Positions 58,701 to 64,000 of a stretch of DNA of 64,000 nt are shown here, piece after piece. Within the stretch, counting starts at the first letter, position 1. Each line of letters starts with the position of its first letter. The stretch is from assembly GCA_000934385.1 (NCBI GenBank), contig KN880455.1:1-64000 (forward strand). Reading direction: 5' to 3'. Under the pieces are notes generated by a model. The model had not been told where the DNA came from and searched no databases. It saw only the letters and a list, made by a program, of their open reading frames with translations. The translations under genes were made by a program, and so were the position numbers. The stretch comes from Cylindrobasidium torrendii FP15055 ss-10 (lineage: Eukaryota; Basidiomycota; Agaricomycetes; Agaricales; Physalacriaceae).

Positions 58701-59207
58701 GTTGTGGCTTTGAGGACATCCAAGAAAGGACGCCACGGCGACGCTGAAAACCTGTCTGCGAAAGCCTTGCGGCTGGCCAGAGAGGTACTTGGTGATGAGC
58801 ATCCCGTCACTGCATACGCCATGGCCAACATGGCAGCGCTCTACTTGCGGCAGGAACGTTATAGCGATGCAGAGCCTTTGTACGTCGAGTCCTTAAGGAT
58901 CCTAGTAGATCTGTTGGGGCTGGAGCGTTGTGCCCAGACCGCTGAATGCATTCGTGGTCTTGCCATCGCGCATTGGTTTATCGGCCGCTGTGATGATGCA
59001 ATATCTGGAATGCGCAGGTGCGTTGGCCTATCTCAGGACCTCCTTGGGTTTGCCCATGGCGATACCGTCGAGCGAACATTGAAACTCAATGTGTGGGTGT
59101 TGTTGGCAGAGCAGGGTTTGAAGGTGGCGGATGATGATGCACACGAAGAAGAGTGGCCATTCGATTTGTCGAGCCCAATACAGATCTGTGGTACTGGTAG
59201 GCTGTAG
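55709..59207 (+). CDS. NLR/STAND-like protein: tandem NTPase modules plus TPR array
   Basis: Probable intracellular signalling ATPase of the fungal NLR type. Exons 55709..56047, 56096..56365, 56412..56713, 56769..57188, 57245..59207, 1097 residues. Residues 1-60 are polar. About 70-200 are helical (NDLVKTAEYLRLFKAVVEQI), in the place where basidiomycete NLRs often carry an MLKL-like four-helix domain. NTPase module 1 has RVVALVGESSRLQS at about 279-292 (no P-loop Lys), WLLVIHKV at 346 and RVLVTGRSNS at 371. Module 2 has RVVTLVGDTQAGKTLL with a full Walker A at 424-431, NLLILDNATD (Walker B) at 485 and NVVITSRDSR at 509. An acidic linker (EEEAAEEAAEETVE) at about 620 leads to TPRs of about 42 residues from 660 to 1060 (YSLAEELYLEATEF, ERYSDAEPLYVESLRI). 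No GLPL, winged-helix or MHD region is visible. Role in incompatibility or immunity is inferred from architecture only. Confidence 0.82.
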
Positions 59208-60099
59208 CCCTACTAAGTAGATATACGGTTATCACCGTGAGAACTTTTAGTTTGTTTGTGTACATTATTTGATACTTACGAGTACTGTATTGTATTTATT
59301 TGGTAACTATTGCGCGCATGTTGCTTCGAATTCAGTCACCAGGACCTGAGTTTTTACCTCATTGAGTCGCCATTGTTCTGACTTCCAACACTACCACGTT
59401 TGGAAATCTACAGATCCAAGATAATTATCAATTCCGCATTATCTCTGGGTTGTAATGGGTATAGCCGCTTATCTATGGCGACTTTGGTACTACCGTTCAT
59501 TCAGAACCTGGTAATAGAACCTGAAGAGATGAAGCTAAGGCTTGCCGCCAACTTGACTATATGCCAGTTATATTGTCAACGGATCGCATGAACGGAAGCC
59601 GACGTTACTCCGTATGTGGGAGTATGATTATTGAATAAACTTGCCATTATGTTACAGGTTCCATGCATTCGACTCTGAGGACCCATCGACGAACCGAGGC
59701 CAACTGCAAAGTGGTGTTACTTACGGATATCATTCTAAGTTCTAATTTCACAAGCCAGAGTGTTTTGGTTTTTAGACCTTCATCAAGTTAAACAGGTGCT
59801 AATAGCCCCCCATATATTTTGGCGAGTGGTCGTCATCGGTGATGTTTTTTTCACTGCATGCTGAACTTTGTACTGCTAGGATGCATCCACACTGAAACCG
59901 CAGGAGCCGCGCTCTGAGGCCGCCCCATATCTTTGCGCGAAGATCCCCTTCTTGCTTTACTATGTACAGTATCTACTTGATGACATAGCCTGAGAGGCTG
60001 AGATGCCCCCAAACTTTGACAAACGTTCTCGTACTTAAAGCTCGACTGTAGTGGCACCTACTAATACTATCAATCCCAGTGTCCTTCCTCCCTTTCAAC
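59208..60099. other. Intergenic region upstream of the desaturase gene
   Basis: About 0.9 kb, AT-rich; no gene is supported. Confidence 0.5.
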
Positions 60100-61714
60100 A
60101 TGGAACCTCCGCCAGACATGAAATACAAGACTGGCCCCATCATGGCCAAGGACGTCCCCGACAACTACGTCTATCAGGCGCTGAAGACGTCGAAGCCGCT
60201 CCCGCCCATCACGCTCAACAACTTCTACCGCGAGATCAACTGGCTCAATCTTAGCATCATCACCCTTATGCCGACGCTTGGTTTTGTGGGCGCGTACTAT
60301 GTACGCCTCAGATGGCTGACCGCTCTGTCCGCTATCGCATACTACTTCTTCTCGATGCTTGGTATAACCGCAGGCTACCACCGCCTGTGGTCGCACAGAT
60401 CGTATAACGCGTCTGCGCCATTGCAATATGGCCTCGCCATCGCCGGCGCGTCCGCTGTCCAGGGTTCTATCCACTGGTGGGCTCGAGGCCATCGCGCTCA
60501 CCACCGTTATACCGACACCGACCTCGACCCTTACAATGCCCACCGCGGCTTCTGGTACACCCACGTCGGATGGATGATATTCAACCCTCGTCGCCGCCCC
60601 GGACTCGCAGACGTGACCGACCTCAAGCGGAATCCTATCATCCAATGGCAACATCGCTGGTATCTCCCACTCATCGTTGTCCTGACGTTCGCACTGCCTG
60701 GTGCGGTCGCGCACTATGCCTGGAACGACTTTTGGGGAGGTATAGTATACATGGGTCTCCTGCGGTTAACTTTCACACACCATGTTTGTGCTTCTCTCGA
60801 TGCTTCCGCACACTTTGCTGACTCTTCTCTCCAGTCGACATGGTGCGTCAACTCGCTTGCGCATTGGCTGGGCGAAGCGCCGTTCGACGACAAAAACACG
60901 CCGCGCAACCACTTCATCACTGCGCTGGCCACCACGGGTGAGGGTTACCACAACTTCCATCACCAGTTCCCCATGGACTATCGCAATGCTATCCACTGGT
61001 ACCAGTACGACCCTACCAAGTGGTTCATCTGGTCGATGGGCCAACTCGGTTTGGCATCACAGCTCAAGACTTTCCCCGAGAACGAAGTGCAGAAAGGGAT
61101 TCTCACCATGCAGCTCAAGAAGATGCACGAAATGCAGGACAAGCTGGTATGGCCAGAAAGCACGGCTGATCTCCCTGTGGTCACCTATGAAGAGTGTGAG
61201 TGTTTTCAAGTCACCCTGTCTCGACCAGAAATCTGACCACTTTGCACAGTCCAGAGCCAATCAGCCCAGCGCTCGCTCATCCTTGTTTCCGCCTTTATCC
61301 ACGATATCACAGACTTCATGAGCCAGCATCCTGGCGGCGCCCCAATCCTGCAGCGCTACGTGGGCCAAGATGCCACGGCAGCCTTCTTCGGAGGCATATA
61401 CGACCATTCGAACGTGAGTTTTGCCGCCCTCCGTTTCTTGTGAATGTGTTCTCATTCGACTTCTGTCTTTCTTTTCTGTAGGCCGCACACAACGTAAGCC
61501 AACTTTGTGCATCCCAACGGCTGAAGCGCTGACTCTTTGTTCCTAGTTGCTTGCGATGAAGCGCGTAGCTATTCTCCATGGTGGGCACCCGCATATCCTG
61601 GACATTGCCAAGTCGGTGCCACCATCGCAGCGTCTGAAAGCTGCCCGCTGGGAAGAGCTCCAGCGCGACGTTGATGATGGAGATGATACTGTTGTAGATG
61701 ATTCTGGGAACTAG
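60100..61714 (+). CDS. OLE1: Stearoyl-CoA (delta-9) fatty acid desaturase with C-terminal cytochrome b5
   Basis: ER membrane enzyme that introduces the cis-9 double bond into acyl-CoA. Five exons: 60100..60783, 60835..61195, 61250..61413, 61482..61493, 61547..61714, 462 residues. The three His boxes that hold the di-iron site are visible: HRLWSHRSY, HRAHHRYTDT and EGYHNFHHQFP, with membrane helices between. The fused cytochrome b5 domain shows FIHDITDFMSQHPGGAPIL and IYDHSNAAHNLLAMKRV, with the two heme His. The second intron splits the linker. The fourth exon is only 12 nt and encodes AAHN of the b5 domain. The first intron is 51 nt without a stop codon in frame, so an unspliced reading adds 17 residues inside LRLTFTHH/STWCVN. 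Confidence 0.96.
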
Positions 61715-62356
61715 ATTGAGGCGATGTCAGGCGAAGAATACGGCGTACACTTGAACTGGTTACTGGATATTGGGACAATCTTTTCTTGTAAATTAAACCT
61801 GCCACCAGGAATAAATTGAATGTGCTGTGTCAACGATTCGGATAAAGGACTTGATACTTGTGCGATAACAGATCCAACTGAAGTCGTTTGCGGGTCACTT
61901 GGTGCAGGGCAACTGACCTGTCGATTCGGAAAGGGTTGCGGCAATACGTGGGCAAGTTGGCCAATCATTGCATTCAAAGAGATGTATTGAAGTATGTGCA
62001 TGGGATCGATGAATTATGTATGTGGACCCATCCGTGAACGCGTCCTCGTGAAAATAGTTGAGAATACGCTGTATGGTTAGTCAGAGTCGTCAATGTTCCG
62101 GACGTTTAAAACGGCGCATGAGTTGGAAAGGTCCACACGCCGTAGTTATCGTCCGGGAGGTCACGCAGGAACTTGAGATGCATGCATAGCATATCTGTAG
62201 TGGGCTTAGAGCTTAGCGGGGAATTGATTTTGTTTTCAGTAGTGTGTCGATGATGGCGGGAAGCAAAGGAGAAAAACTTCATGTGGCAGCCTCGGAACTC
62301 GTCCCGACTCATCCGTGATGCGATCGGGGCTGGGGCTGGAGACCACCTTCCACGAC
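61715..62356. other. Intergenic region between OLE1 and YIPF genes
   Basis: About 0.6 kb; no gene is supported. Confidence 0.5.
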
Positions 62357-63506
62357 ATGGCGTACGTTGCGGTAGAGGCTGACGAGGTATGCCTCGTTGT
62401 ATAGTATCAATCATCGGAATTTCTCAAAATGTACCATAGCGCCTAGAAGAAGGCCCCGAGGGCCTGCAGTTCAAATGTAACACTCGTCAGTTTGAACCGC
62501 GATGTCCATGCTCAAATCGCGCTAGCTTTCCTTGGTCATGAAAATACGGAGGTCGATGCTCGTGGTGTTGGGAACACTGACCGGGGTGCGTCCATAAACC
62601 GCATAGAAGCAATATCTGACGCGTATTTAGGGTATCTATCCGACCGTCCGCATCCAGCAAAGGGCGCGTCTGGTTTCTGGACAGTTGAATACTATCAACC
62701 CTTCTTCGACGTGGATACTAAAGATGTGCGTGGCTTTTCAATCATGGGATAGTATGCTCACGCATATCGACAGGTTATGCGGAGATGCCTTGGAACCCTG
62801 CTTCCCACTACAACAGACTTCCTTACCAGCCATTTGCAACCAGCCGACCTATACGGTCCTTTCTGGACACTGACAACACTGATATTCACCCTCTTCCTGT
62901 CATCAAGCCTGGCGGCATCAATCTCGGTTTATCTCTCAGCACCAGGCGAAGAATACGACTACGATTTCACATTACTCTCCATCGCCGTGTCCCTCGTCTA
63001 TGTCTACGGCATAGTTATCCCTATACTGCTTTGGTCGGCCCTTCGGTATATTGGCGTGGGCGAATGGAGCATGGTTGAAGCGGTAGCGGTCTGGGGCTAC
63101 GCAATGTTCATTTGGATTCCTGTCTCTGTGCGTCTTTCGATTTCAACTCTATCTCAATACGTTAAAATTCATACAGATTCTCTGCGTGATCCCGGTGCGC
63201 ATTCTTCGCTGGGTGCTCGTTGGAATCGCCTTCGCCCAGTCAGGCTACTTCTTGGTGAGGAATGTATACCCCATTCTTGCTTCAGTATGTCTTCCAGTCC
63301 TGTGTGCACAGCCACTGCTGACCACCATGCAGGGAGAAGCAAAAGCAACTCGCCTGTTCATTGTTGCCATCGCGATTTTGCATGCTGGAATCGCGTTGAC
63401 ATTTAAAGTTATGTTCTTCAGCTACTATGTGGTGCCTCCCATTGGGGAGGGTGGCGCAGTACCGGTTTTAGATCCTGCTGGTAATGGAACAGCTTTGGGA
63501 ATGTAA
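62357..63506 (+). CDS. YIPF1/2-type Yip1-domain Golgi membrane protein
   Basis: Multi-pass membrane protein of the Yip1 family, which acts in ER-Golgi vesicle traffic with Rab GTPases. Seven exons: 62357..62386, 62440..62476, 62526..62585, 62631..62725, 62774..63127, 63177..63284, 63333..63506, 285 residues. The N-terminus is built from three small exons and reads MAYVAVEADE, RLEEGPEGLQFKS, FLGHENTEVD, matching the LQFxSFL start of the family. WTVEYYQPFFDVDTKDVMRR is the conserved pre-membrane motif. Five membrane helices follow (LTTLIFTLFLSSSLAASI, LLSIAVSLVYVYGIVIPILL, VAVWGYAMFIWIPVS, ILRWVLVGIAFAQSGYFL, LFIVAIAILHAGIALTFKVM). The 45-nt third intron is in frame and free of stops; I splice it out because RGYLSDRP then forms. 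Confidence 0.88.
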
Positions 63507-63666
63507 CAATATATTTTGCCCTTTTGAGCCGTGTTTAGGCTTCGAGTCTGCGTTCCACCCGCCGCAAATGTCAGTGACCATCACGCCAGTCGAGGTTGTT
63601 TGGCCAGCTATAGGCATCTCGAACGGATGGTAAGTATAAGCGTTGTTTCTAGCGAATACGAGAGGC

Positions 63667-63674
63667 TATATAAA
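63667..63674 (+). promoter_or_regulatory. TATA box of the terminal secreted-protein gene
   Basis: TATATAAA, 38-45 nt upstream of the ATG at 63712. Confidence 0.55.
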
Positions 63675-63711
63675 CTCTTGTGCACTCACTTAATTAGTAT
63701 CACAGGTCATC

Positions 63712-64000
63712 ATGAAGCTTTCCATTCTCCTGCCTTTCATTGGTCTTGCCTACGCAGTAGCCCTCGATCCGAAAGCTAACACCAGCAATGTCAATGCCAC
63801 CACCGCTGCTGGAATCGACACAGCCAAGCTCACTAATTTGAACCTCGACACACAAGCGAAGGCAGGCAGTAACGAAAAGGGTGGTTATAGCGGACGCGGC
63901 GGAGACGACGACTGCGACGACGACGACGACGATGATGATAAGTCTTATGGAGGTGGTCACAGAGGCGGCCGAGGACGCAGTGACTACTGGGTCAACCACA
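63712..64000 (+). CDS. Small secreted Asp- and Gly/Arg-rich protein (cut by window end)
   Basis: Not recognised. The first 96 codons are visible and open to the window edge. The signal peptide is MKLSILLPFIGLAYAVALDP. An Asn/Thr-rich segment follows, then a run DDDCDDDDDDDDK at about residues 65-77 and a Gly/Arg stretch (GGGHRGGRGR). A TATATAAA box close upstream and a clean start context favour a real gene. The Asp run could bind metal ions, but nothing in the sequence shows this. Any intron or the true C-terminus lies beyond the window. Confidence 0.65.
   Translation, partial: MKLSILLPFIGLAYAVALDPKANTSNVNATTAAGIDTAKLTNLNLDTQAKAGSNEKGGYSGRGGDDDCDDDDDDDDKSYGGGHRGGRGRSDYWVNH

Overview
The window is nuclear DNA of a filamentous basidiomycete, most likely an Agaricomycete (mushroom-forming fungus). 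Three things point there. Nearly all genes are cut by many short introns of about 42-60 nt with GTGCGT, GTGAGT or GTACGT donors. The gene content includes DUF6534-type membrane proteins, velvet regulators, a CFEM protein, a heme-thiolate peroxidase, a fungal FKS beta-1,3-glucan synthase, and an OLE1 desaturase with a fused cytochrome b5. There are no operons, and both strands are used about equally. All gene models were spliced by eye; exon coordinates are given where the reading frame closes. I recognised no tRNA, rRNA or transposon.

Layout. 0.4-5.4 kb: a Zn2Cys6 transcription factor and a secreted GH6 cellobiohydrolase, both minus. 6.5-10.6 kb: Hikeshi/OPI10, mitochondrial Mn-SOD and two conserved-looking genes of unknown function. 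12.0-15.5 kb: a membrane-anchored GH16 protein and a CFEM surface protein. 17.7-25.5 kb: two velvet genes flanking a seven-helix DUF6534 protein, a MAPR/Dap1-like cytochrome b5-fold protein and the complex III subunit QCR6. 26.9-36 kb: XPF/RAD1, a C2H2 transcription factor and RTF1 of the Paf1 complex. 36.6-42.5 kb: the large FKS glucan synthase. 43.2-52.4 kb: an M35 metalloprotease, a Nudix protein, a chloroperoxidase-family enzyme, an aldo-keto reductase and a HAD phosphatase. 53.2-59.2 kb: a second DUF6534 gene and an NLR/STAND-like protein with TPRs. 60.1-64.0 kb: the delta-9 desaturase, a YIPF1/2-type Golgi protein and the start of a small secreted Asp-rich protein.

Most genes are housekeeping genes (DNA repair, transcription elongation, respiration, cell wall, lipid desaturation, trafficking) with lifestyle genes between them (cellulase, secreted protease, peroxidase, surface proteins, velvet regulators). 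The best candidate for something undescribed is the 1097-residue protein at 55.7-59.2 kb. It carries two tandem copies of a minimal NTPase module with matching internal spacing. The first copy has lost its P-loop lysine, the second keeps it, and the usual ARC/winged-helix part is missing before the TPR array. Also notable are a chain of 10-26 nt microexons conserved between the two DUF6534 paralogs, a 6-nt microexon that completes the zinc cluster of the first transcription factor, and two GC-AG introns in one aldo-keto reductase gene.
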